Positions 44,770-52,772 of a DNA stretch of 64,000 nucleotides are shown piece by piece. The notes under the pieces were generated by a model, which was not told where the DNA came from, ran no database searches, and saw only the letters and a program-made list of their open reading frames with translations. Position numbers and translations under genes: made by a program. Numbering within the stretch: position 1 is the first letter of the stretch; every line of letters begins with the position of its first letter. Origin of the DNA: Pseudoduganella namucuonensis (GTDB taxonomy: Bacteria > Pseudomonadota > Gammaproteobacteria > Burkholderiales > Burkholderiaceae_D); NCBI RefSeq assembly GCF_900116645.1, contig NZ_FPBO01000021.1:82006-146005 (forward strand). Direction: 5' to 3'.

Positions 44770-45075
44770 GTGAAAATCAACGATACACTCAAAGGCACGC
44801 CCGGATTGCCGACGTCGCCCGCGACGGCCGGCAACGCGCGCAGTGCCGAAAAAGCGAACACCGCGCCGGTTCCGACCGACAACGTGCGCCTGTCCTCCCA
44901 AGGCCAGGCCATGGCGGCCAGCGGCGCCAGCGGCAGCAACTCCGTGTTCGACGCGCAAAAAGTCGACCGCATCAAGGAAGCCATCGCCGGTGGCAAGTTC
45001 CAGGTCAATTCGGAAAAAGTGGCGGATGGCTTGCTGGAAACAGTCAAGGATTTGCTGCACTCACGTAAAAGGTAG
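44770..45075 (+). CDS. flgM: Anti-sigma-28 factor FlgM
   Basis: Binds and holds FliA until the hook is finished, then is exported. 101 residues from the GTG at 44770 (VKINDTLKGTPGLPTSP); translation from an upstream ATG at 44680 would start before the mapped promoter and is unlikely. The N-terminal half is disordered, as in the family; the FliA-binding C-terminal half is FDAQKVDRIKEAIAGGKFQVNSEKVADGLLETVKDLL. Seven bases before flgN. Confidence 0.96.
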   Translation: MKINDTLKGTPGLPTSPATAGNARSAEKANTAPVPTDNVRLSSQGQAMAASGASGSNSVFDAQKVDRIKEAIAGGKFQVNSEKVADGLLETVKDLLHSRKR

Positions 45076-45082
45076 CTAAGTC

Positions 45083-45547
45083 ATGCAAACGGTATCGCCG
45101 ATGTCCAGCCTGCGCGAAGAACAGCGCGTCATCACCGCCCTGATCGCGGTGCTGAAACAGGAACAGCAGTTTCTGCTGGCGGCCGATATCGACGGACTGA
45201 CGGCGCTGACGCCGCAAAAGTCCACCCTGGTGAACGACATGGCCGTCCTGGCCAGCCAGCGCCACAGCGCCTTGGGCGCGGCGGGTTTCAAGGCGGAGGA
45301 AGCGGGCATGGAAGCCTGGCTGGCCGCCAGCGGCGATCCGGACGCGCTCGCGTTCTGGCAGCAAGTGCTGACGCAGACGCACGAGGCCAAGGAACTGAAC
45401 CGCCTGAACGGCATGCTGATCAACAAACACCTGAGCCACACCCAGGGCGCGCTGCAAGCGCTGCGTCCGCAAGTTCAAAGCAACGTCTACGGCCCCAGCG
45501 GCCAAACCACCAGCACCACCCTGCGCCGCGGCTTCGTCGCCGGCTGA
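45083..45547 (+). CDS. flgN: FlgK/FlgL chaperone FlgN
   Basis: Cytoplasmic export chaperone for the hook-associated proteins, 154 residues, helical throughout: EEQRVITALIAVLKQEQQFLLAADIDGLTALTPQKSTLV is the family N terminus, and the C-terminal NGMLINKHLSHTQGALQAL...VYGPSGQTTS is also typical. Co-transcribed with flgM. Confidence 0.94.
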   Translation: MQTVSPMSSLREEQRVITALIAVLKQEQQFLLAADIDGLTALTPQKSTLVNDMAVLASQRHSALGAAGFKAEEAGMEAWLAASGDPDALAFWQQVLTQTHEAKELNRLNGMLINKHLSHTQGALQALRPQVQSNVYGPSGQTTSTTLRRGFVAG

Positions 45548-45574
45548 AACCACGGCACCACTGCCCTCCCCACG

Positions 45575-45699
45575 GTTGACGCCGCTTTGGGGTCAGACCC
45601 CACGCGCTGTTGACGCCGCTTCTATGCAGCAACAAACTTCGGGCATCCATTGTTGACGCCGCTTGGGGGGGCTGACCCCAAAACGTTGCTGACGCGGCT
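45575..45699. repeat. Cluster of GTTGACGCCGCTT direct repeats with GGGGTCAG motifs
   Basis: GTTGACGCCGCTT occurs exactly at 45575-45587, 45609-45621 and 45652-45664, with a diverged copy (TTGCTGACGCGGCTT) at 45685-45699. GGGGTCAGACCCC (45589-45601) and GGGGGGCTGACCCC (45665-45678) directly follow the first and third copies. This fills the 178-base gap between convergent flgN and motD. Confidence 0.8.
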
Positions 45700-45725
45700 T
45701 CCGGGAGGAAAATACTGCCGATTTA

Positions 45726-46508
45726 TTAGGGAGGCGGTGCGGGCGCGGGGGATGTCGTCGGCACTTCGGTCGCCGGATCGGGGATGCCGGACAGGATGGT
45801 CACCGCCACCCGGCGGTTGCGGGCGCGGCTTTCGGGCTGGTCGTTCGGGGCGACCGGGATGTTGTCCGCGTGGCCGACCGCCGACAGCCGCGACGGCGCC
45901 ATGCCGGCGTCGATGAACAGCCGCACCACGGCGCCGGCCCTGGCCGCCGACAGCTCCCAGTTCGATGGGAAGTAGGTGTTGCTGATGGGGACGTTGTCGG
46001 TGTGGCCCTCGACTTGCACGTTGTGCGTGTCGGTCTTCAGCAGCCCCGCCACGGCCACCAATGCCTCGCGCGACTCGGCGGTGAGCTTGGCCAGCCCCGG
46101 GTCGAACAGCACGCTGGCGTTGATCTCGACGCTGACGCCGCGCGAGTTCTGCGTCACCCGCACCTTGCCTTCCTTCACCAGCGGCGCCATGGTGGACAGC
46201 AAATCCTGCGCCAGCTTGGTCATCTGCTCCTTTTCCTTACGCATCAGCTCGGTGCGCCGCTTGAGGGCGGGATTGGGTATCGGCAGGTTCAGCACCTGCG
46301 TGTTGACCGGCGTGGCCGAGCCCTGGCCGCCGAAGGCGTCGCCCAGCGCGTCCGAGAACACCTTGTATTTGCCGATGTTGACGGACGAGATCGCATACAT
46401 GACGACGAAGAACGCGAACAGCAAGGTGATGAAGTCGGAATACGAGATCAGCCAGCGTTCGTGGTTTTCCGGCTCGTCGTCGAACTTCCTGCGGGCGCGG
46501 CGCTGCAT
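45726..46508 (-). CDS. motD: Flagellar stator protein MotD (MotB family)
   Basis: Peptidoglycan-anchored stator subunit, 260 residues. The N terminus NHERWLISYSDFITLLFAFFVVMYAISSVNIGKYKVF carries the single membrane helix with the proton-carrying Asp, and matches MotD more than MotB of the MotAB system. The C-terminal OmpA-like domain (about 130-245) contains VEGHTDNVPIS and LSAARAGAVVRLFIDAGM. Last gene of the flhF-flhG-fliA-motC-motD run. Confidence 0.92.
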   Translation of the reverse strand: MQRRARRKFDDEPENHERWLISYSDFITLLFAFFVVMYAISSVNIGKYKVFSDALGDAFGGQGSATPVNTQVLNLPIPNPALKRRTELMRKEKEQMTKLAQDLLSTMAPLVKEGKVRVTQNSRGVSVEINASVLFDPGLAKLTAESREALVAVAGLLKTDTHNVQVEGHTDNVPISNTYFPSNWELSAARAGAVVRLFIDAGMAPSRLSAVGHADNIPVAPNDQPESRARNRRVAVTILSGIPDPATEVPTTSPAPAPPP

Positions 46509-46509
46509 G

Positions 46510-47256
46510 TCAGTGCTCGCGCAGCAGGGTGGCGATGCGCTCGTCGATCACGCGGCTGTGGTCGCCCGTCGCGATGTCGTGGAACACGGCGGCGGCGATT
46601 TCCTGCTGGTGCACGTGCTGCGTGACGATGGCCTTGAGCTTGTTGGCGATCGGGTAGAAGAACAGGTTGGCCAGCCCCACGCCGTAGATCGTGGAGACGA
46701 AGGCGATGGCGATGCCGGGCCCCAGCTTGCTCGGGTCGGCCAGGTTTTCCATCACCTGGATCAGGCCCAGCACGGCGCCCAGGATGCCGATGGTGGGCGA
46801 GTAGCCGGCCGCCGATTCCCAGATCCGCACGGCTTGCCGCTCCGCCGTCTCGTAGGCGGTGATCTCGGTGTCCAGCAGCTGGCGCAGCTTGTCGGGGTTG
46901 ATGCCGTCGACGATCAGGCGCAGGCCCTTGGCGTTGAACTTGTCCTTGGACGACAGCATGAAGCGCTCCAGCGACAGGTGGCCGTCGCGCTTGGCGGCGG
47001 TGTTCCAGGCGGTGATCTCGCGCGCCAGCGTGGCGCGCGAATCCGGCGGCGGGGCGAAGATCCAGCGCAGCATGCGCACGCCGCGCAGGAAGGTGGGCAT
47101 GCGCGTCTGCAGCAGCACGGCGCCCAGCGTGCCGATCACGACGATGGCGAAGGCGGCCGGCTGCAACAGGGAGCTGAGCTTGCCGCCTTCCAGGCCCTGC
47201 CCGACCAGCACCCCGGCCAGGCCCAGCAACACGCCGGCTACGCTGGCCCAGTCCAT
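46510..47256 (-). CDS. motC: Flagellar stator protein MotC (MotA family)
   Basis: Proton-channel stator subunit with four membrane helices, 248 residues. Family motifs include AYETAERQAVRIWESAAGYSPTIGILGAVLGLIQVM and the final helix GIAIAFVSTIYGVGLANLFFYPIANKLK. It follows fliA with an 19-base overlap and precedes motD by one base. In other bacteria MotCD complements MotAB, for example on surfaces. Confidence 0.93.
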   Translation of the reverse strand: MDWASVAGVLLGLAGVLVGQGLEGGKLSSLLQPAAFAIVVIGTLGAVLLQTRMPTFLRGVRMLRWIFAPPPDSRATLAREITAWNTAAKRDGHLSLERFMLSSKDKFNAKGLRLIVDGINPDKLRQLLDTEITAYETAERQAVRIWESAAGYSPTIGILGAVLGLIQVMENLADPSKLGPGIAIAFVSTIYGVGLANLFFYPIANKLKAIVTQHVHQQEIAAAVFHDIATGDHSRVIDERIATLLREH

Positions 47257-47969
47257 GCCTGCTCCCTCAACGCCGCGCGCAAACGCGCCACGGCCTGCGT
47301 GTGCAACTGCGACACGCGAGATTCGGACACGCCCATGACGGCGCCGATTTCCTTCAGGTTCAGTTCTTCCTCGTAGTACAAGCCCATCAGCATCTTCTCG
47401 CGCGGCGGCAGGCCGTCGATGGCGTCGATCACGGCGTGGCGGAAGTCGGTGTCGAGCAGCGCGCGCAGCGGGTCGGCGTCCTCGTCGTGGTGGTAGCGGT
47501 CGAGGAAGCTGTCGTTGCCGTCGTCGTCGTGGAAGTCCTCGTAGTAGACCAGCTGGTGGCCGCCGCCCTCGGACAGCATTTCCTGGTAGTCCGCCAAGGA
47601 CAGCTTGAGCGACTTGGCCACCTCGGACTCGCTGGGCGGACGGCCCAGGCGCTGCTGCAGCGTGGCCATCGCGGTTTCGATCTTGCGCATGTCTTGCCGC
47701 ATGCTGCGCGGCATCCAGTCGCTGCTGCGCAGCTCGTCGAGCATGGCGCCGCGGATGCGCATCACGGCGTAGGTCTCGAACTGCGCGCCGTGGGTTTCTT
47801 CATAGCGGTTGATGGCGTCCAGCAGGCCGATCATGCCGGCCTGCACCAGGTCATCCACTTCCACGCTGGGCGGTAATTTGGCCTTCATGTGGTGGGCGAG
47901 ACGCTTTACCAACGGCATGTGTTCCGTCAGCAGCGTATCTTTGTCCGCTTTGCCTTTTACCGTGTACAT
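47238..47969 (-). CDS. fliA: Flagellar sigma factor FliA (sigma-28)
   Basis: Directs RNA polymerase to late flagellar promoters, 243 residues. Region 2 (HMPLVKRLAHHMKAKLPPSVEVDDLVQAGMIGLLDAINRYE), the MRIRGAMLDELRSSDWMPRS segment and region 4 (DGLPPREKMLMGLYYEEELNLKEIGAVMGVSESRVSQLH) are all present. Target promoters are visible upstream of fliC, fliD, flgK and flgM in this window. Confidence 0.98.
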   Translation of the reverse strand: MYTVKGKADKDTLLTEHMPLVKRLAHHMKAKLPPSVEVDDLVQAGMIGLLDAINRYEETHGAQFETYAVMRIRGAMLDELRSSDWMPRSMRQDMRKIETAMATLQQRLGRPPSESEVAKSLKLSLADYQEMLSEGGGHQLVYYEDFHDDDGNDSFLDRYHHDEDADPLRALLDTDFRHAVIDAIDGLPPREKMLMGLYYEEELNLKEIGAVMGVSESRVSQLHTQAVARLRAALREQAWTGPA

Positions 47970-47984
47970 AAATTCTAGTTGTTG

Positions 47985-48809
47985 TTAGGCGCTAAAATGG
48001 TTGCTGCTCCCCGTGCGGAAGTTGGGCGCGCCGGCCAGGGCAAGCCGCCCCGCCAGTTGCCGGAATGCGACCGAAGCGCCCGCCAGAGGAAACGCGTCCA
48101 CCACCGCGCGCCCCAGGCGCGCGGCGCGATGCAGATACTCGTCGGCGGGTACCGATCCCATCGAAACCAGGTTGACGGCCAGGTAACGACTTGCCGCTTG
48201 CGCCATATTATCGTAAACCAACCTGGCTTCGGCCTCGGATGCGCCCGTTACCAGGATTCCGAACGGCCGGCGGCCCAGTTCCTGGCTCAGGCGCTTGATC
48301 ATCGAGTAGGCGTTGGTGATCGAGGTGGCGCTGTTGGACACCTGCACCACGATCTCGGAACTGGCCATCACCGGCACCGGGAAAGCCTCGCCGTCGTATT
48401 CGCCGTCCACGATCAGCATGCCGGACTGCTTGGCCAGCACGTCGAAGGCCTTGGCCAGGCGGCGCGTCTCGTCCGGGCCGGTGCGGGCCACGCCGCGTGT
48501 CATCGATACCACACCGAAACCCTGCGGCACCTGGTAGATCACCTGGTTCAGGCCGCATTGCTGGCGCGCCACCTCCAGCAGGCTGGCGCCGTTGTCCACG
48601 CCCAGGCGGGAGGCCACGCCGTGCGCGCTGGCGCAGGCGTCCACCAGCAGCACGTCGTTGCCGGCGCGCGCCAGCGAGGCGCCCAGGTTGACCAGCATGC
48701 AACCCTTGTCGTCCTGCGGGGTGGCGGAAAGGAAGGTGACGATGCGCGGCTGCGGCCCCGCCAGCATCCGGCGCAGGCCTTCGGCCTGGTCGAAATTGAA
48801 GTTAGCCAA
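47985..48809 (-). CDS. flhG: FlhG/FleN-like flagellar number regulator with degenerate P-loop
   Basis: MinD-family partner of FlhF, 274 residues. The N-terminal activator motif DQAEGLRRML (7-16), which in known FlhG proteins stimulates FlhF GTPase, is intact, as are LLVDACAS and the MLIVDGEYDG strand. The Walker A region, normally KGGVGKT, reads SATPQDDKGCMLVNL at 28-42 and lacks the signature lysines and glycines, so ATP binding may be lost or altered. It overlaps flhF by eight bases. Confidence 0.9.
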   Translation of the reverse strand: MANFNFDQAEGLRRMLAGPQPRIVTFLSATPQDDKGCMLVNLGASLARAGNDVLLVDACASAHGVASRLGVDNGASLLEVARQQCGLNQVIYQVPQGFGVVSMTRGVARTGPDETRRLAKAFDVLAKQSGMLIVDGEYDGEAFPVPVMASSEIVVQVSNSATSITNAYSMIKRLSQELGRRPFGILVTGASEAEARLVYDNMAQAASRYLAVNLVSMGSVPADEYLHRAARLGRAVVDAFPLAGASVAFRQLAGRLALAGAPNFRTGSSNHFSA

Positions 48810-50265
48810 AATGCACCTCGCGCAGCGCGTTGTCGATGTTGGCGCCGGCCATCACCAGCGGCAGCTCGCTGTCGTGGTACTGGGTGCCGACGGCGTCGCG
48901 CTTGAGGCGGAAGGCGCGCTCGATCAGCGCGGCCGGGTCGGCCAGGTGCAGGTCTTCCGGCACGCGCTGGCCGCTGGAGACGTAAAACATGTTCAGTTTC
49001 TGGCGGATCACCACGTCCAGCACGTTGCCGATGGAGGCGGCCTCGTCCAGCTTGGTCATGATGCAGCCGGCCAGGCCGCTGCCCTGGTAGGCGCGCACCA
49101 CCTCGTTCAGGGTTTCCTGGGTCGAGGTGGAATTCAGGCACAGCAGGCGCTGCACATTGGTGTCCGCGCCCTGCAGCATGGCGACCTGCTCGGCCACCAT
49201 GTGGTCGCGCTGGCTGACGCCGACCGTGTCGATCAGCACCGTGTGCTTGTTGCGCAACTCCTTCAGGGCGATGCGCAGGTCGGCCTCGTCCTTCACCGAA
49301 TGCACCATCACGCCCAGGATCTTGCCGTAGATGCGCAACTGCTCGTGGGCGCCGATACGGTAGGCGTCGGTGGTGATCAGCGCCAGCTTTTCCGGGCCGT
49401 GGCGCATCACGCAGCGCGCCGCCAGCTTGGCGGTGCTGGTGGTCTTGCCGACGCCGGTGGGGCCGACCAGGGCGAACACCCCGCCCTGCTCGATCAGCGC
49501 GTCCTCGTTGGCGATGGCCGACAGGTTGCGGGTCAGCACGGTCTTGATCCAGCGCAGACTGTCGGCGGCGTCGCGGCCGGCCGGCAGTTTTTCGATCAGG
49601 TAGCGCGCCAGGCTGGCCGAGAAGCCGGCCGCCAGCATTTCGCGCAGCACGGCCGCCTTTTGCGGCTCGCGCTGCTGGGTGGAGCCCCAGGACAGCTCGG
49701 CCAGCTGGGTTTCCATCATGCCGCGCATGGCGCGGATCTCATTCATCATGCCGCTCATCTCGGCGGCCGCGTTGGCCTTGGCGCTGTTGACGGCGTCGGC
49801 CACCATGGCGGAGATGCGTTCCATGTCCAGCGACGGCGCCGTCGGGGCGGGCTGGCGGGCCGGGGCCGGCGCGTGGTGGGCCGGCGACGCCGAACGGGGC
49901 GCCTGGTCCCGGGGCGCGTCGTAGGCCTGGGCCTGGGCCTGGGCCTGGGCCGGGCGCTGGGCGGCGGGGGGGGCGTAGGCCTGCTGCGGGCGCGGGGCGG
50001 CCGGGGCCGCCGCGATCGGGCTCATGGTCGCCATGTAGGGCTGGGATTCGGGCAAATCCAGGTAGGGACGGGGCTGGGCCATGGGCGAGTCCGGCGCGGG
50101 CGAGGCCAGCGAAGCGGCGTCGTCGTTGGCCAGCGCGAGGATCTCGACCTCGCCATCGGTTGGACGGTTGGACAAAATGACGGCATCCGGTCCCAGCGCC
50201 TCGCGCACTTTGCGCAGCGCCTCGCGAGACGTGGGAGCAGTAAATTTCTTAACGTTCATGGCCAA
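48802..50265 (-). CDS. flhF: Flagellar SRP-like GTPase FlhF
   Basis: Positions the flagellum at the pole, 487 residues. N-terminal basic domain MNVKKFTAPTSREALRKVREALGPDAVILSNR, then a Pro/Ala/Gln-rich linker (about 60-150) that includes a QA repeat, then the NG GTPase domain with P-loop GPTGVGKTTSTAKLAARC, AYRIGAHEQL, DTVGVSQRD and TKLDEA. First gene of its operon; two hairpins lie between it and flhA upstream. Confidence 0.97.
   Translation of the reverse strand: MAMNVKKFTAPTSREALRKVREALGPDAVILSNRPTDGEVEILALANDDAASLASPAPDSPMAQPRPYLDLPESQPYMATMSPIAAAPAAPRPQQAYAPPAAQRPAQAQAQAQAYDAPRDQAPRSASPAHHAPAPARQPAPTAPSLDMERISAMVADAVNSAKANAAAEMSGMMNEIRAMRGMMETQLAELSWGSTQQREPQKAAVLREMLAAGFSASLARYLIEKLPAGRDAADSLRWIKTVLTRNLSAIANEDALIEQGGVFALVGPTGVGKTTSTAKLAARCVMRHGPEKLALITTDAYRIGAHEQLRIYGKILGVMVHSVKDEADLRIALKELRNKHTVLIDTVGVSQRDHMVAEQVAMLQGADTNVQRLLCLNSTSTQETLNEVVRAYQGSGLAGCIMTKLDEAASIGNVLDVVIRQKLNMFYVSSGQRVPEDLHLADPAALIERAFRLKRDAVGTQYHDSELPLVMAGANIDNALREVHFG
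49924..49947. repeat. GGCCTG hexanucleotide tandem repeat in flhF linker
   Basis: Four exact GGCCTG units followed by GGCCGG; on the coding strand it gives Gln-Ala repeats. Multiples of six keep the reading frame. Confidence 0.85.
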
Positions 50266-50450
50266 TTCCCCTGTTTACACATAATCCGACAGTGCCATTG
50301 TCGGCGATGCACCATGGAAACGATCGATGGAACAGGGAGGGAAAAGGGCCGCATTTCGAGGATGGCGCGGCGGGTGAGGATTGGACAGCGCGCCGGCGCG
50401 CGGAGTTCCGACGCGCATGGCTGCGGGGTCGCAGCCGCGGCATCCCTGCG

Positions 50451-50505
50451 AAAAATAGCCCAGGGCTCTTTTTCCCATGCGGAAATAAGAGCCCAGGGCT
50501 AATTT
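50451..50505. terminator. GCCCAGGGC-family hairpin, copy 3
   Basis: TAGCCCAGGGCTCTT...TTCC, a CATGC loop, then GGAAATAAGAGCCCAGGGCTA; about 20-bp arms with a mismatch and a bulge. Read leftward it is followed by T5, so it should help terminate the flhBA transcript before flhF. Confidence 0.78.
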
Positions 50506-50566
50506 CGGCGGCGAACCACGCCCGAAGCCCTTGAGCGGGTCGGATTTATTACGTGGCGGCTATATT

Positions 50567-50610
50567 CGCCCTGGGCCCTTTTTCCCGCACGGAAAAAATG
50601 GCCCTGGGCG
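50567..50610. terminator. GCCCAGGGC-family hairpin, copy 4
   Basis: CGCCCTGGGCCCTTTTTCC, a short CGCAC loop, and GGAAAAAATGGCCCTGGGCG, ending six bases before the flhA stop codon. It is the most diverged copy, with imperfect pairing in the middle of the stem. Confidence 0.75.
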
Positions 50611-50615
50611 CTTGC

Positions 50616-52772
50616 TTATTGCGCGCCGACCAGGGCGGTGACGCGGATGGTCTTGGTCTCGGGGATCTCGGCGTGCGACAGTACCTTCAGTTGCGGCAGC
50701 GCGCGGCGCAGGAAACGCGACAGCAAGGTGCGCAGCGGCCCCGGCACCAGCAGCACCGGCGTCACGCCCAGCGCCTCCTGCTGCGCGGCGGCCTGCTGCG
50801 CCTGCTGCGCGATGGTGTCGGCCAGCCCCGGCTCGATGCCGGCGCCGTCCGGACCGCTGGCGGCCAGCGCCTGCATCAGCAGCCGCTCCAGGCGGTTGTC
50901 CAGGGTCATCACCGACAGCTCGCCGCCGGTGGGGAACAGTTGCTGCACGATGGCGCGGCCCAGCGAGATGCGCACCAGCGCGGTCAGCTCGTTCGGGTCC
51001 TGCGTGTGCGCGGTGTGCTCGGCCAGCGTCTCGATGATGGAGCGCATGTCGCGGATGTGCACGCCCTCGGCCAACAGGTTCTGCAGCACTTTCTGCAAGG
51101 TCGACAGCGACAGCATCTTCGGCACCAGGTCCTCCACCAGCTTGGGCGATTCCTTGCCCAGGTGGTCCAGCAGCGCCTGCACCTCGGCGCGGCCCAGCAG
51201 TTCGGACGCGTGCGTGGTGATCAAATGGTTCAGGTGGGTGGCCACCACGGTGCCGGCGTCCACCACCGTGTAGCCCATGTTCTGTGCCTGGTCGCGCAGG
51301 CCGGCGTCGATCCACACGGCCGGCAGGCCGAAGGCGGGATCCTCGGTCACCAGGCCGGGCAAGGCGCCGCTGGCCATGCCGGGGTTGATGGCCAGGAACT
51401 GCCCGTTGAAGGCCTCCCCCGCCCCCACTTCCACGCCTTTCAGCGCGATGCGGTAGGCAGAGGGTTTCAGTTCCAGGTTGTCGCGGATGTGCACCGGCGG
51501 CGCCAGGAAGCCGACCTCCTGCGCGAACTTCTTGCGGATGCCCTTGATGCGCTTGAGCAGCTCGCCGCCCTGGGTCTTGTCCACCAGCGGAATCAGGCGG
51601 TAGCCCACCTCCAGGCCCAGCGTGTCCACCGGCAGGATGTCCTGCCAGCTGGCCTCCTCCTGCTCCGGCGGCGCGGTCGCGGCGGCCGCGGCGCTGGCGG
51701 CCGCCGCCTCGGCGGCGGGCGTGCCGGGCGCGGGGGTGGCGCCGCCACCGGCGCGGTCGCGCTTGCTCATCAGGTAGCCGGAGCCGATCAGCACGCCGGC
51801 CAGTAGCAGGAACACCAGGTTGGGCATGCCCGGGATCAGGCCCATGCCGCCGATGATGCCACCGGTGATATAGAGCACCTGCGGCTTGGCGAACAGCTGG
51901 CCGATGACCTGGGTGCCGATGTCCTGCTCGCTGGCCACGCGCGAGACCACGATACCGGCCGCGATCGAGATCACCAGCGACGGGATCTGCGCCACCAGGC
52001 CGTCGCCGATGGCCAGCAGGGTGTAGACCTTGAGCGCCTCGCCGAAGCCCATGTCGTGCTGGATCAGGCCGACCAGCAGGCCGCCGACGATGTTGATGAC
52101 GGTGACCAGGATGCCGGCGATGGCGTCGCCGCGCACGTACTTGGAGGCGCCGTCCATGGCGCCGTAGAACTCGGCCTCCATCGACACTTCGCTGCGGCGC
52201 TTGCGGGCCTCGGCCTCGCCGATCAGGCCGGCGTTCAGGTCGGCGTCGATCGCCATCTGCTTACCCGGCATCGCGTCCAGGGCGAAGCGCGCGCCCACCT
52301 CGGCGATACGGCCCGCGCCCTTGGTCACCACGGTGAAGTTGATGATGGTGAGGATGATGAACACGACGATACCGACCGTGTAGTTGCCGCCGATAAGGAA
52401 GTGGCCGAAGGCCTCGATCACCTTGCCGGCCGCCGCGGTGCCGGTGTGGCCCTCGGTCAGCACCACGCGGGTGGAGGCCACGTTCAGCGCCAGGCGCAAC
52501 ATGGTGGACACCAGCAGCACGGTCGGGAAGGCCATGAAGTCCAGCGGCTTGACCGTGTACAGGCTGGTCAGCAGCACGATGATGGACAGCGCGATGTTGA
52601 AGCTGAAGAACAGGTCGAGGATGAAGGCCGGCAGCGGCAGCACCATCATCGCCAGCAGCATGATGATCAGGATAGGCGCGGCCAGGCTCTTGCTGGCGGC
52701 CCGGTTCATGCCCAGGCTGTCGACGCGGCCGGCCAGCCAGGGCGGCATTCTCAGGCGATCCAATGGGTTCAT
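50616..52772 (-). CDS. flhA: Flagellar export gate protein FlhA
   Basis: Nonameric export gate, 718 residues: eight membrane helices in the first 330, the FHIPEP signature region (YVRGDAIAGILVTVINIVGGLLVG and IPSLVISIAAGIVVSRV), an Ala/Pro-rich linker (about 335-375), then the large cytoplasmic domain that docks chaperone-substrate pairs. The ATG overlaps the flhB stop by four bases. Confidence 0.98.
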   Translation of the reverse strand: MNPLDRLRMPPWLAGRVDSLGMNRAASKSLAAPILIIMLLAMMVLPLPAFILDLFFSFNIALSIIVLLTSLYTVKPLDFMAFPTVLLVSTMLRLALNVASTRVVLTEGHTGTAAAGKVIEAFGHFLIGGNYTVGIVVFIILTIINFTVVTKGAGRIAEVGARFALDAMPGKQMAIDADLNAGLIGEAEARKRRSEVSMEAEFYGAMDGASKYVRGDAIAGILVTVINIVGGLLVGLIQHDMGFGEALKVYTLLAIGDGLVAQIPSLVISIAAGIVVSRVASEQDIGTQVIGQLFAKPQVLYITGGIIGGMGLIPGMPNLVFLLLAGVLIGSGYLMSKRDRAGGGATPAPGTPAAEAAAASAAAAATAPPEQEEASWQDILPVDTLGLEVGYRLIPLVDKTQGGELLKRIKGIRKKFAQEVGFLAPPVHIRDNLELKPSAYRIALKGVEVGAGEAFNGQFLAINPGMASGALPGLVTEDPAFGLPAVWIDAGLRDQAQNMGYTVVDAGTVVATHLNHLITTHASELLGRAEVQALLDHLGKESPKLVEDLVPKMLSLSTLQKVLQNLLAEGVHIRDMRSIIETLAEHTAHTQDPNELTALVRISLGRAIVQQLFPTGGELSVMTLDNRLERLLMQALAASGPDGAGIEPGLADTIAQQAQQAAAQQEALGVTPVLLVPGPLRTLLSRFLRRALPQLKVLSHAEIPETKTIRVTALVGAQ

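Larger units (their letters stand above)
50266..50615. other. Spacer between flhA and flhF with two repeat-family hairpins
   Basis: 350 bases without a credible gene. It holds two hairpins of the GCCCAGGGC family (50451-50505, 50567-50610). The 185 bases next to flhF are GC-rich and contain GCGCGCCGGCGCGC, a small palindrome, but no promoter I can define. Confidence 0.7.
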
